This document shows, piece by piece, positions 1 through 11,689 of a DNA stretch of 64,000 nt. Source of the stretch: Scleropages formosus (taxonomy: Eukaryota; Chordata; Actinopteri; Osteoglossiformes; Osteoglossidae); contig NC_041827.1 of assembly GCF_900964775.1 (NCBI RefSeq), positions 14,080,001 to 14,144,000 of the forward strand, given 5' to 3'. Position 1 is the stretch's first letter. Each line of letters opens with the position of its first letter. The notes below the pieces were generated by a model, which worked only from the letters and a program-made list of their open reading frames with translations, did not search any database and had not been told where the DNA came from. The translations under genes were made by a program, and so were the position numbers.

Positions 1-88
1 CTCATGCATCGTATGTTAACTTCCAAAGAACACAATGACAGGCAGTTGCACTTGTGTTTCTTTACATGTTCTTTTCTTGTCAGTTACA

Positions 89-1333
89 TTAGTCGGAATC
101 ACTGCTGCTGCTGCTGCTAGATGAATGCTGAGAAGAGTAAAATAAACAGGTGTCAAAACAACTGAATACAGCTCCTAAAAATTCACAGATAACATACAAG
201 GTTACTGTATATGTGTATTTGCTCACAAAACTTTCCAGAAGTGAGTTACATGTAGAACTTTTACTGTCTAGAAATAATTTTAAATCCTGACCATGGGCTA
301 AACAATGTTTTTGTATAAGCTTCATTAATCAGTAAACCCACATTGATTTGACAACACAAAGAAATCTGTTGCAAGTGAGTCAGATCTGACACAGTATTTG
401 TCATTATAACATTATTATCAGTTTAACTCAAAGTCCAGATTGCAATCTTTGTGGTATTTATGCTCTAGGTACGTAACCTACCTTTCCATGTTTATGGTGT
501 TTGTGGGCTTTCTTCAACTTCTTCTTCATCTTCTTATTCATTTTATGCCCAGCCACCACAGTCCCAGCACCTGCCATTCCAGCAACCATAGGGTGATAAC
601 CCCCTGGCTGAGGATACTGGGCGGGATGAAAACCTCCAGACATATTGGTTCCAGGGAAACCAGGGGCACCAGGACCCATGGGGTAAGGTTGCTGTCCTGG
701 CACTGGGCAAGGCATGACACCAGGTGGAACCGCTGGATTCATACCAGGGGGGTAAAGAGGATTATGGCCGGGGGGAAAGGGTGGGTTCTGCCCAGGAGGA
801 TAGGCTGGGTTGTGTCCAGGAGGGAAAGCTGGGTTGGGGGCTGCTGGTGCAGTGGGATAGCCCATTGGAGGTCCTGGAAATAGTTTGGATTATTGCAACA
901 ATAAATCATCACCATTAATTAAATAATTAATTTAGACTTTATTACTGACAACACTCAAAGTCAATGTTTCCCTATAAATTTAAACACAAGACAAATGCTA
1001 TACTGAGTACTTTTAATGTCCAGGACAAGTCTGAACAGTATGAGTGTCTAAAAAATAAAAAATGTAAAAAAATGGTGCATTATTGATTAATATTTAACTT
1101 AGAAGAACAGTCAGTCAGGGCGTCTGCTCAGACACACCCAGCAGTTCTGTTTACTAAGATAATTTACATTCCGCCACACAACAAAAAAAACTCCTGGACT
1201 TCAGTCAGTCTTTGCTAGTTGGCCATAACCCGTTCATGTCTGGTCGTGCCACCAGAAAATGTTAAAAGGATCGTTTAAATGCTGAATTATAACGTACAAA
1301 CGTCACAGATATATTACCTTGGTTAGGCCACAT
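89..1333 (-). CDS. prr13: Proline-rich protein 13 (PRR13/TXR1), 3 coding exons
   Basis: Coding exons are 1318-1333, 482-873 and 89-127, joined in phase to give 148 residues. The protein starts MWPNQGPPMGYP, runs through Pro/Gly/Asn-rich repeats of the type NPAFPPGHNPAYPPG, then a basic stretch rich in Lys and His (MNKKMKKKLKKAHKHHKHGK), and ends in a serine run closed by DSD. That order and the length match vertebrate PRR13. Splice sites: donor after CAA-G at 1318, acceptor TTTCCAG before 873, donor AAG|GTAGGT at 482, acceptor CAG before 127. Coding exon 1 begins at an acceptor before 1349, so a 5' untranslated exon lies upstream with donor CAG|GTAAGA at 1574. PRR13 is a small nuclear protein reported to lower thrombospondin-1 expression and change taxane response; that is literature knowledge. 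Its neighbour amhr2 is also its neighbour in human. The 3' UTR runs off the window start. Confidence 0.93.
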
Positions 1334-1574
1334 GATCACTCAAACGGACCTGGTGGAAGAGAAACATGATGATAGAATTACGTACTTCAGTTAATTAATA
1401 GAAACTTCGCATAAACTACGACACACAGCCGCCCTTAGTTTTATTATTTTGCAAGTTACCAAAGCGCACTTCGACAATGAAAAAAGCAAATAACGGAATG
1501 TGCCAATGTCTCTTATAGAAAAAGATAAAAACATCGTAACGTTTAATGCGACACAAAATTTGAGAGCTCTTACC

Positions 1575-1710
1575 TGAACTGTATCACACACCCTTCATGC
1601 AGGTTATGCTGTTGTGCGCAGACGCAAATGCTTCGATTCTTTTTTCCGCATGTGGCGATTAAACCCCGCCCTTCTGTGACGTCACTGAATCGGAAGTGGC
1701 CTGCGAATCA
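1575..1710 (-). promoter_or_regulatory. prr13 promoter region
   Basis: Just upstream of the untranslated prr13 exon there is a GC box (CCCCGCCC, 1664-1671), a perfect cAMP-response element (TGACGTCA, 1677-1684) and an ETS site (CGGAAGTG, 1691-1698) within 35 bases. This is a typical TATA-less housekeeping promoter. The start of transcription is inferred to lie near 1600-1640. Confidence 0.55.
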
Positions 1711-3059
1711 TTTTCCCAGAATTCTGTGTGCTTTAGAAATTAGTGTTTTCCAGTGTATTTCCCTGCCAGTATACCTTCCCTCGAGTTGCTTCATTGTTTC
1801 AGTTACGTATTCAGAACATATCCAAAATATTTTACAAAATGAATAAAGAAAATTCTGCCAGACAACATTGTCTCTGCTGCAGATGTAGAAGGACAAACTA
1901 TAATGCAGCATACAGACAAGAGGAGTGTTTTTGGAGTAACTTGAACAAAGTACTTTCTGTATTTTGATTGATATCAGTAAAGAAGAGCTTCCCCTAAATA
2001 ACCCGAAAAAGTCAAAACCGATTTGGTAAATTCAGTATTTCCTGGGTATTTTTTAAATCACACAACAACTTAGTAAAGCCAACGATACAAGCAAATGAAG
2101 CGTTCTTTCAGTGGTTCAGCATACATGATTTTTATTATACAAAGTTTGTATAAATATAGCCAGTGCTGAGGTAAAAATTCATAAAATAAAAATACCTAAT
2201 AGCTCAAGTTAAGAGGCAAACAAGAGTCATCTCCTGTGCTTTTCCACTACAAATGTCCAGGTGTTCAGTATATAGTACCAAATAGACAGACGTACATGTA
2301 AGAATATGTCCAAATCAATACAGTTAAAGTGTTCACAAGGGATGCATTTGCTTGGTTGTCTTCCTTCAACCTGGAGACAAAACTGAATAATTTTCAATGA
2401 CTAAACTGTGACAAAAACGAGTAAAAACAAATTCAGAGAATATATTGTTACTGTATAATGACACAATTGTGTGCTGTAACTTGATTTGATGTAATATTAT
2501 ATATTGTTGCTAACACTGATTTAGAGGAATGCAAATGTAGTGTTTTGGACTCATGTAGTTTTCATATCAATGGGAACTTTTTTTAAAGTTACAAATTGTG
2601 TGTAATAGGCATTCGGTGAAACTGGTAAGAGTGCCTCCTTTGAAAAGTGTTCCTTTAAAATGCTTTTCACTTTAAGGGTTTTACCGTAAACAAAAAGCAT
2701 TTGTCCCCCCATTTTCACCACCTGCTTGTCCTATCTAGGGTTGTGGTTGTCCAGAGTCTATCCTGGACATCACCAGTGCAGTTACTGTACGTTACTTTTA
2801 AAAACGTTATACTGTATAAAACACAGTACATTTCAAGTTAGTTATAAAAATTACTGTTTTTTTTTTCTCAAATTAAACATAAAGCTAAGATACATAAGGA
2901 CTTGCCGAGACTCAAGAATTCCAGGATCTCATCATATAGGAATCCGGTGGAAAAAAAAAGTGACTGGAGAAAATAGATTTTTCACTCATATATGTTTCCA
3001 TTGAAAGGTACTGATAGCTAAAGTACTCACATGTACTCATATGTGCCACAAGATATAAG
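1711..3059. other. prr13-amhr2 spacer, including likely amhr2 3' UTR
   Basis: I see no coding exon here. A minus-strand AATAAA (complement of TTTATT at 2131-2136) could end the amhr2 transcript, giving a 3' UTR of about 0.9 kb. A short remnant of SINE-C (about 2715-2775, with the stretch around GTCCAGAGTCTATCCTGG) sits inside it. The rest is AT-rich unique sequence. Confidence 0.4.
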
Positions 3060-6000
3060 TCACTGAAGACAATTTAGTGAAAGGGCAGTTATTCTATCAG
3101 CAGCGCACTGTGCCGTCAAACGAGCCTCTGGATCGTGATCCCAGCAGTCTTCCAGAGTGTCCTTCATATCAGAGAATACCTGACAAAGACTTCAAAATCA
3201 CTATACATATAGTGGAGTTAATGCAAACAACGCACATCTTTACATCTGGTAATCATTTAAATGATAAATAATAAATTAAATTTCATAGTGTGGACATTGC
3301 AGCTTTACACTAACTCTAAAGTAGGAATTTTTGTTTCACGTACCTGGGAGAATCGTTCCCACTCCTTGGGCAACAGGGGGCGCTCTCTCTTTTCAGACAC
3401 AAAGAGCAGGAGGTCATTGAGTGAGGGATTGGGGCCCAGCTCTGCTTCATATGGCAAATGATGCTCTGGCACAGGGCTTCCTACAGTTTGGAGGCAAGGG
3501 ATCTTTCTAAGGCCAGCAGAAGCAAGCCAATGTCACTTAGAGTCCTTTGCATTATTGTATTCCGTTATTGGATATTTTCGTGAAATTGTAAACACAGCAC
3601 AGCAAAGGTGGGTATTGATACAATTTGTGCATTTGGCAGTATAACTCAGAGTAAACAAAAGAGCAATGGACAACCAAGGGAAAGTTTTACAGACCAACAC
3701 ACGATTATCAATTAACCATTTGAAATATACATTAAATTGGGAAAGACATTTGTAAGTAACTATATTTTTGCTTACTGTATTTTTGAGTATAAATTGACCT
3801 CAGTGATGTTGCTCCCAGACCTTGTAAAAACATTCACCTTGTGATGGTGAATTTTGAAAGTCTAGGTTGTGCTTGGGTGAGGATTGTTAAACTAAGCCTA
3901 TTAGTAGCAAAGGAAAATCTAGATAAAGTTTAAAAAAGAACTTAGAAATAAAACACCATGCTGGAAACCAAATGGTACCAACCACACGCTGTGATGCTCA
4001 CCTCTGTAGAGGTCTGAGCATCGTCTCCAGAGCTCCCAAAGTAGCAGGCCCAGGCTGTACACATCTCCTTGCATGAGGCCTCTGCCACTTTGCAAGTTCA
4101 CATAACCCTCCAGGATCTCCGGGGACATGTAGCGCAGGGTTCCTACGTGAGCCCGTGACTAATGAAAGGGAGCATGAGAAAAATGAGTAATCCCTCACAA
4201 CAAAGCGAAAAAGAGCCTCTTCTCCCTGGTCCTTTTCATCATCAAAATTTCTACGGAAAGTCTAATTACATGCTTTGTTAGCATTTATTATAGGCAGTCT
4301 GTGATCATATGGTGCTCTTGACATAAAGTAAATATGTTCTGCGATATGCACTGGGCATGTGTTACTAGGATAAAAGTCCACCTGAGCCGTTTCTTGAGGT
4401 TTATGCCACCTGGGTTGTTCAGAACATGAGCGCAGAACAGTGGAGCACCCAAAATCACATAGCGCACAGGAGCCGTCTGATCGAACCAGCACATTGCTGC
4501 TGCTCAGGTCACAGTGAGCAACAGGTGGCTTGTGTACACCTGACCCAGGCACAGAAACACACATACACAGGGGTGAGAATTAGTACCTGGTCCAATGCTA
4601 ACACGACACATCAACAGGCATTGACGTAACACATGAACCATAGCAATTACCATGCAGAAATGTTTTTTTAATATGATACCACATAAAGACAAGTTGTTGT
4701 TTTCCTGAATAATGATGGCTTTTTTTGCATTTCTCACCATTTCTGTACAAGTCGGAATGAAGAAAGGCCAGTCCCTGGGTTAAAAACTGGGCCAGTTTCA
4801 AAGACGATCTCCAGTCACTGGTGTGCAAGGACAGAAAGTTTTTCAAAGAACCCTGAAGTTAAAAGAAATGTCCAGATTATAATTTACATTTACATGGCTG
4901 AAACATTATGGTAAAAAAGACATTTACAGCATAAATGTAGTTCTTATGAAATATTGTTTTGCTTTTATGTTGGCTTAAAGATATTTCTTTCAAAGAAAAG
5001 TACAAAAGTAAAGCAAAAAAACATCTAATTTATCTAACCTGATGTTATGATAACCTACAATGTAAAGAGAGACTTCTCCAAGAAATGTACTAATGTGTAA
5101 ACTATTTCTTGAAGACTATCCAGAAGCATGAAAGCCTCCTTGAAAACAGTATCAGATGATGTAGTTGACAAACGTATTGCAAAAAAGCTACAGGCTAAAC
5201 CTTAAGAGAGAAATTTCTTTTCTAAGTTGAGAAATATCACCCCTTCATTAAATAAACCCACATAACAGTGAAAGATTAACCTTGATAACTATTTGTAACA
5301 ATTCATCCAAGAGGTTTTCTAATAAGAAATGTAAACGCTTATTTTAAAATGAATCATAACAAAAGTGTATGTATTGAAACAAATGTAATGTATTAAAAAC
5401 ATTTACATTACATTTACTCACTTAGCAGACGCTTTTCTCCAAAGCAACTCGCAATGGATTCAATGTAGTGTTACCAGCCCACACACCTTATTCACCGTGG
5501 TGACTTACACTGCTAGATACACTACTTACACTGGGTCACTCATCCATACATCCGTGAAACACACTCTCTCATTGTCACTCACACACCATGGGGGAACCTG
5601 AACAGCATGTCTTTGGACTGCGGGAGGAAACCAGAGCACCCAGAGGAAACCCACGCAGACACGGGGAGAACATGCAAACTCCACACAGACTGAGCAGGGG
5701 TCGAACCCACGTTCTCTCGCACCACTATTTACAAATTTACAATTTACAGCAAATCCATAAACAATGTTGACATTAATAGCTATTAATCGTTGATCCACAT
5801 CTAAACTTCACTGTATTGTATAAAATTCTATATAAATGTAACTAATTGCATATATAGTATACAGTATATAGCTATATATACGGTATATGCAATTTGGTTG
5901 TCATAAACTCTGGTTTTGAAATCAGAACCACAAAGAAATACTGACTTTTTGGAAAAGGTAAAATAATACGCACATGTTCAGCCAGCTCCAGCACTAGTAC

Positions 6001-9000
6001 CCTTTCTCCTCCTCTCAGCTCCCTTCCTGCCCCTAAGTACTGCACCAGGCTGGAGTGCTCCATGAGGGGCAGTTCGAAGACCTTTCTCTCATGTATGAAT
6101 TTTTGTGCGTGTGCAGCAGGGAAGGCTTTCACTGCCACCGGAGTCCCGTCCAAGCAGGCCTGCCACACAGAGGCAAAGCTCCCTTGGCCCAGCAGCTGGA
6201 AAACAGGCACGAGGCACAGTGTAGGCAGGCCACACACACACACACACACACACACGTTCCGTGGAATCCTTTTTGTTTTGTTTGTAGTGAAGGCCACAGC
6301 GTCGACAACAATCCAGAACTTTTACATCGGATGACATTGTGATGGCTGACTACTGCAGATCCTGTTTTTGGTCGTGAACAGTGTATTTGTGGGTTTGTGA
6401 TCCTCAAAAAAACACAAGTGATTTATTATATGTAATAAATAACAAAAATATTGTAAAATAAATAAAATAGATTTGTAATATTTAGTACATAATATCAGTT
6501 TCTGTTTAAATTCTAATTCACAGAACCTAGTGACAAGGCAAACTGTATCAAACACCTGAACATATATTTTGCAAACCCCAGCAATAAGTATTGGGATATC
6601 TTGTTTGAAATACCCTTTTTTTGAAATACAAAAATACAAATTACAAACCGCAGCACCATGTACACATGCATAATAGATTAACATAAAAACACATGACTCA
6701 GAAGAGTGTTTATTGTTCTGGTTACTGAAAGAGAAAATGCAGACTTCCTGATTTTAAAAAACGTGGCTCTGCATAAATCGGTAATATTGTACGGAAGGAG
6801 AAAAACATAAATAACAAGCAAAGATTTTACCTCTTGTATTTCCAGATTAGTGAGGTCAAGGTCAGACGTTTCTATTCGGTCACATGAGCACGGTGATGTC
6901 ATTGACTTTCCATGTGAAGAAGGCTTCTTCTCTATAAGAACAGAACCCCACATCAATTAAAGATGTTTCATCAATGTGCACTGGCATTTTTTATCAGGAG
7001 GCTGGGCACTGACACTAAAAGTTATCTTTCAGGGTGGTGAGAAAGGAAATGAAGGAATGGGTGATGGGAAGGGGGGTTCAAGTTGTTCCAGGAACTGCCA
7101 AGGTCACACAAGAGAAAGCAACTATAAGGGAGGGCACAAATGCAGCTGGCCTGTCTGTGAACAGCTTCATATCTTATTGCCCTTTAAATGTCTCCACAAA
7201 ACATAAAAAATGACAAAAAAAAAGAAAAAAAATACACACAAAAATTTTGAAGAAAATAGACATTTCCCAATCTAGTCTGTGTGATGATCTTCAGTGACAA
7301 AGTCACTGTTTAAGAAAATCACACCCAGCATCAAGGAGAAATAAATTTCTCTTTTGAAATCACTTCTCTGATCTGGATAAATGTGTACTACGTTGTCTGT
7401 TAAAAAAATTAAAACACTATGCATCTACTTATTTAATGTATGCTATATTATACTGTGGTGGGAAACAAATTGACTGTACTCTAGAATCATATGTCTGCAT
7501 CTTAATCACTCTGTGTGTTGGTATAATGTACTGTTCTATTGTTTTCTGGAAGAAATCATCAAGGAAATAAATAAATGTAAAATTTGTGTGCCTTGATATT
7601 GCTGATGTGCTAAGTCCCTGCACACAGGGATCTGCTTTACAAGTCACTACACTGGTAGTGAATATAGTTTGCAGGCACATTTTTGTAGTTATTCCTGATC
7701 CAAAATGGTCTAAATAAAACAAAAAAAAAGAATGCAACCTTATGGTTATAGTTTTCTGTCCTAAATTGGTGTGCTAGTTGGTGCTCAGTCCCCTCCTGTG
7801 CAATTCTCATTGAATGTTAGGGCAATCTCCAGTTTTATGAGCCATTTACTCTCCAACTGAATTGCATTCATGTGGAAAGATAAGAAATATGGTGAGTATT
7901 TTGGGAGGATTCTTACTGGGGTCTTTGAAAAGTTGTCTCCATTGAGCTGCTACATAAAGCACTGCCACCAAAAGCAAAGTCCCCAAGGCTATGGCTGCCA
8001 TGCCGAGCCTCCAGAGATCTGAAAAAGCATTGATATTCATGTATGCATCAGTTCTGTCTAAGTTCAACACTCATCCACAGGAAAAGAATGCTGCTGAAAC
8101 TCACACCGTTTACATTATAAAATGTGTCCATCTCTACCTTGTCCATTATTCCCCTCTACCTTCATTCTTTTCTCACTCAACTTTTCACTTTGACACCATC
8201 CAGTTACTCTTCCTGCTGCCGCTATCCATCTCCACCCCAAACGTTTGTAACGGACTCTGCAGCAACACAGCCATTTTACTTTACAGCTGTCCACTTGTTC
8301 TTTACCCTAAAAAGCTTTTGCCAAAGTCCACTTATGGTAGCATAAGAATGTTTAAGGACTTAAAGCAACTTGGCTGGGACCTGATAAGAGGCTGATTTTG
8401 GAGGAGGTGTGGAGTGGAAGGGACCCCAGGTACCTGGCTTTGTGTCCAAGGTTAGACTCACAAAAGAGCCGATGAGTGATGAGTGTAGAGGGGAGTAGAA
8501 GCATGGAGGTGGACAGGCATGATAAGAGGAAAAAAATTCCAAAATGAAAAATATCCTTTGGTTGGTTTCATTGAACTAGGAATACATGTAACAATATCTA
8601 TTTAAATTGTTGTTTTTATATTGTATATGTTGTTACACTGTATATTCTCAATAAATCTCATTCTAAATTAATGAACATTGAAATCTGTTTTGAAAACACA
8701 GAGACACACAGGTCCAAATAAAAAATAGTAAAATAAGAAAAATTGCACAATGTCAACTTTCACACATATTACATTTCAACGTAAGGAAGACTCCAAGATT
8801 TTTCAAGTCAGACATACAGACCCTATGTCTAGGTCAAGAGAAGAGAAAGGCCATACTACCCAGAGAGGATGAGCGTTGTGACTCTTCGCTTTGTGGCATC
8901 CATGTCATGTTGGCATTGCATAAATCCGAGCTGCACACACACTTGGTGTAGTTGTCCATGTGCTTTGAGGCAGAACAGGATGGCTCTGGGCACTGCACGT

Positions 9001-9517
9001 TCATCATACCACATCCTGAAACACATTATCAGAAAACACCCACAGGAGTGCACCCAACGCTCCCAGTCCATGTGGCCCCCTGTTCCTTCTAAGTCCCCTT
9101 ACCGAGCAGGTCTGGCCTGGGTTGTCCACCGTCCAACTTGAAAAAGCCCATGCAGCAGTCAGTGTAAGCACAGAGCTGTACCGTTCCGTTCACATGGCCT
9201 GCTCGTCGCACCTTCGGGACCTCGCTGGGTCGGGCTAAGAACTCACACCTTCGTCCTTTGGACGTAGCTGGAGTAGCCACACAGGCTGGAAAATAATTTA
9301 AGGGTGAATGACAGAACCCAGAGGGGGGCGCGGTGGCGCAGTGGATTGGACCGGGTCCTGCTCTCCAGTGGGTCTGGGGTTCGAGTCCCGCTTGGGGTGC
9401 CTTGCAATGGACTGGCGTCCCGTCCTGGGTGTGTCCCCTCCCCCTCCAGCCTTACGCCCTGAGTTGCCGGGTTAGGCTCCGGTTCCCCGCGACCCCGTAT
9501 GGGACAAGCGGTTCAGA

Positions 9518-9575
<58 letters not shown>

Positions 9576-10002
9576 CAGAACCCATCCTGGGAGTGTCCTC
9601 TCCCCCTCCAGCTTTGCGCCCTGTGTTTCCGGGTTTGGTTCCGGTTCGCGGCGACCCAGCTTGGGACAAGCAGTTTCGGACGATGCGTGTGTGCACGGAG
9701 GTTCTTGGTTTCGGCTCCGTTGTGGTGGAATGACCCCCCCACACACACTCATAACTGCTGAAACTCTGTCTACATTCAAGAAGAGTCTGAAAACTCACCT
9801 TTTCCGGACTCATTTCGCCCAAGATCTCTGTTTTTACGGTCACTGGGAGTCAATATCAACTTAAGAGCGAATTGGTACTTGAAAACAACAACATGCCTTG
9901 TACTATTCTAATACATTAGCAATTATTGCATCCTCAGCAGAAAAGCAAGTTAAAACAAGACTCACCAAAAAGGGAAAAAGACAGCCAGAAATTCATGGTC
10001 AT
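3060..10002 (-). CDS. amhr2: Anti-Mullerian hormone type II receptor, 11 exons
   Basis: Exons: 9966-10002, 9103-9285, 8860-9015, 7917-8018, 6831-6931, 5974-6195, 4738-4852, 4382-4539, 4002-4158, 3344-3480, 3060-3179. All phases agree, total 495 residues. Type II Ser/Thr kinase receptor for AMH, which signals through type I receptors and SMAD1/5/8 in gonadal cells. Order: short signal peptide ([12 protein letters not shown]), cysteine-rich ectodomain closing with [14 protein letters not shown] (ten Cys as in human), membrane helix about 131-149, then kinase from 194: glycine loop [14 protein letters not shown] Lys216, [11 protein letters not shown] (His314-Cys315-Asp316), DFG 334-336, RYMSPEIL. 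Cys replaces the usual HRD arginine. The protein stops 39 residues into the last exon, without the long tail of human AMHR2. Exon 6 uses donor GTGCGT. An in-frame second ATG two codons on could be the real start. BMPR2 is excluded by AMHR2-type sequence around YTSDW, GLAFLH and YEAELG. Confidence 0.95.
5405..5735 (-). repeat. SINE-C type interspersed repeat in amhr2 intron 6
   Basis: Contains the widespread fish repeat around TTTGGACTGCGGGAGGAAAC and GGGGAGAACATGCAAACT, with a B-box-like GGTCGAACCC and, at its low-coordinate end, the tail CATTTACTCACTTAGCAGAC that SINE-B and the LINE fragments also carry. Minus orientation. Lies in the intron between exon 6 (5974-6195) and exon 7 (4738-4852). 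Confidence 0.75.
6231..6255. repeat. (CA)12 microsatellite before amhr2 exon 6
   Basis: A pure CA run on the plus strand, hence UG on the amhr2 pre-mRNA. It lies 36-60 nt upstream of the exon 6 acceptor (AG at 6197-6196), in the polypyrimidine/branch-point region. Confidence 0.95.
9310..9574 (+). repeat. SINE-A copy 1 with target-site duplication and (TG)27 tail
   Basis: tRNA-derived SINE with A-box-like GGTGGCGCAGTGG and B-box-like GGTTCGAGTCCC, followed by a body with CCCCTCCCCCTCCAG and GGGACAAGCGGTT and a (TG)27 tail at 9521-9574. The 11-base duplication GACAGAACCCA flanks it at 9310-9320 and 9574-9584. It sits in amhr2 intron 1, inserted next to an older copy. Confidence 0.9.
9585..9690 (+). 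repeat. Older SINE-A 3' half
   Basis: Diverged 3' half of the same SINE (CCTCTCCCCCTCCAGC through GGGACAAGCAGTTTC), lying directly after the target duplication of the younger copy, so the younger one landed at its edge. Confidence 0.75.
9740..9870 (+). repeat. LINE 3'-end fragment in amhr2 intron 1
   Basis: Plus-strand translation gives [17 protein letters not shown] followed by RTHFAQDL, the motif at the C-terminus of non-LTR reverse-transcriptase ORFs in fish. The same motif is at 45.3-45.4 kb on the other strand. The LINE family cannot be fixed from so short a piece. Confidence 0.65.
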
Positions 10003-10261
10003 TTAGGCTCTGAGAAGATGGTTGTAGAAAGAGCCGGGAATTTATTCAAGTGTGGGAAACTCCCCCGACACACACACACACGCACAGAGAGAGAGAGGGG
10101 GGTGGACCAAAGAGCTGATGAATCTGGCAAAAAATGGTTAAGTTCAATGACACACAACAGGGCTTCTTGAAATTCAGTTTATCACAGCTTTTGCTCCAAA
10201 GTAACATACAATGATTACTGTATCATATTCATTTGAGACCTTTGTACAGCTGTGAATACAG

Positions 10262-10468
10262 TACATTTTACTCATTTAGCTGATGCTTTTCTCCAAAGCA
10301 CTTTATAATGTTAAGGTTACAATTACTTACCCATTTATACAGCCAGGTAATTTTACTGGAGCAATTTAGGGTAAGTACCTTGCTCAAGGGTACTACAGCA
10401 GGAGGTGAGGCTTGAACCTGTGGGTCCAAAAGCACTTGCTCTAACCACTATGGTGCCAGCAGTCCCTA
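10262..10468 (-). repeat. SINE-B copy
   Basis: Read on the minus strand: tRNA-like head with ATAGTGGTTAGAGC and a B-box-like stretch, the middle GGTAATTTTACTGGAGCA (as seen on plus), and the tail complementary to CATTTAGCTGATGCTTTTCT. Full-length and moderately diverged. Confidence 0.8.
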
Positions 10469-11689
10469 CCAGCTATCCGTACACTAAGCTCCTTACAATT
10501 ATCTATCCGTTCACAGAACAGGCATTCTTTCGACTGTGCGAAGGAACCAACATTCCGACAGGAGGAGAACAGACAAACTTCATAAAGGCTGGGCAGCAAT
10601 CGAACCCAAATCCAACCGCAAAGTCCAGGTGCTGTAAGGTACTAGCATTGTCTGCTGTGCCACACAAAATTCTCATTAATAATATTCAGTTTTTTTATGC
10701 TTGAAATGCTGCAGATTTTGCACATTTGACACGTGCATTATAATATACAGACTAATGTAGAGAGTTGAACTTATTCTGATAATGTATCCCTAAAGTTAAA
10801 ATTGTAAAGTGTTCAAAGGACCATTCCAGGATGGTTACTACATTTTGCAGGTTATTAAAAAAAAAATTTTTAAAAAATCACAAATTGTTCCTCAGTGTAC
10901 CCTAAGTGTTATGAAGTAAAATTGAGAATTAAGGACCAAACCACTGCTTCTTTGTGAAATACAAGTTAACCTTCCAGTGCTGGGAAGCTGAGGACACTAA
11001 CTGGCCTTGTGGTAAAGAGTTAAAATCCCCTGTCTTTAACACAAAGAGAACAAGAAATCAGCTCCAGCCAAACATATCAGATTTGACCTTTAAAACACCA
11101 CTCATCCATTCTCTTTAAAATACAGTGTAATAGAGGTCTACTCCACTAACAAAGAAAATTTAGAAAAGACAATTCAATAATCAGTGTAAAAAAGAAGAGC
11201 TCACCTGCTCACAGCGGCACAATTTACCTCCACTCATCACACAGCAATAAGTTTCGCTGTCAACCAACTCCTGGTGCTATCATTGGTATGGCCCACATGA
11301 AAGCCAGAAAAAAAATGCCAAGAGATAAGCACCTGCACTGAGGGAGTGTGGAAAAAGTTGGAGTTTCTATTCTGCTTTCTAAAGAAACCTTGAAACCTTT
11401 TCTCGCTGAAAAAAAAAAACTTGCTTATCACAATCCACCACTCATCTCAGAGTTTGATCTCATTCAGTCATGTATAGTCATTCATAAAAAGTTAAGAAAT
11501 AATTGTTTCTGCCAGGATTCAGTGTCAGATGACAAGCACACATACAGACATTTACATCATATAGGTATGTTGTATGCTGCTGCAACCTAGCACTATTTCC
11601 ACAGGTATATTGCAGCACACACACCTGTCTGTGCTTTATTCATTCAACATTAATGTAATCAGATTATTAAACATGGTCTATATTAATTA

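Noticed and set aside
440-883. 147-codon plus-strand frame
   Set aside because: It is the shadow of prr13 exon 2; the minus strand gives a clear PRR13 protein with matching splice sites.
9321-9400. tRNA-gene-like A and B boxes
   Set aside because: They belong to SINE-A; no cloverleaf or anticodon arm of a real tRNA can be drawn, and the same unit recurs 12 times.
9452-9843. Long frames on both strands across the (TG)27 run
   Set aside because: Repeats of His-Thr or Cys-Val are what a dinucleotide repeat encodes; the DNA is SINE-A.
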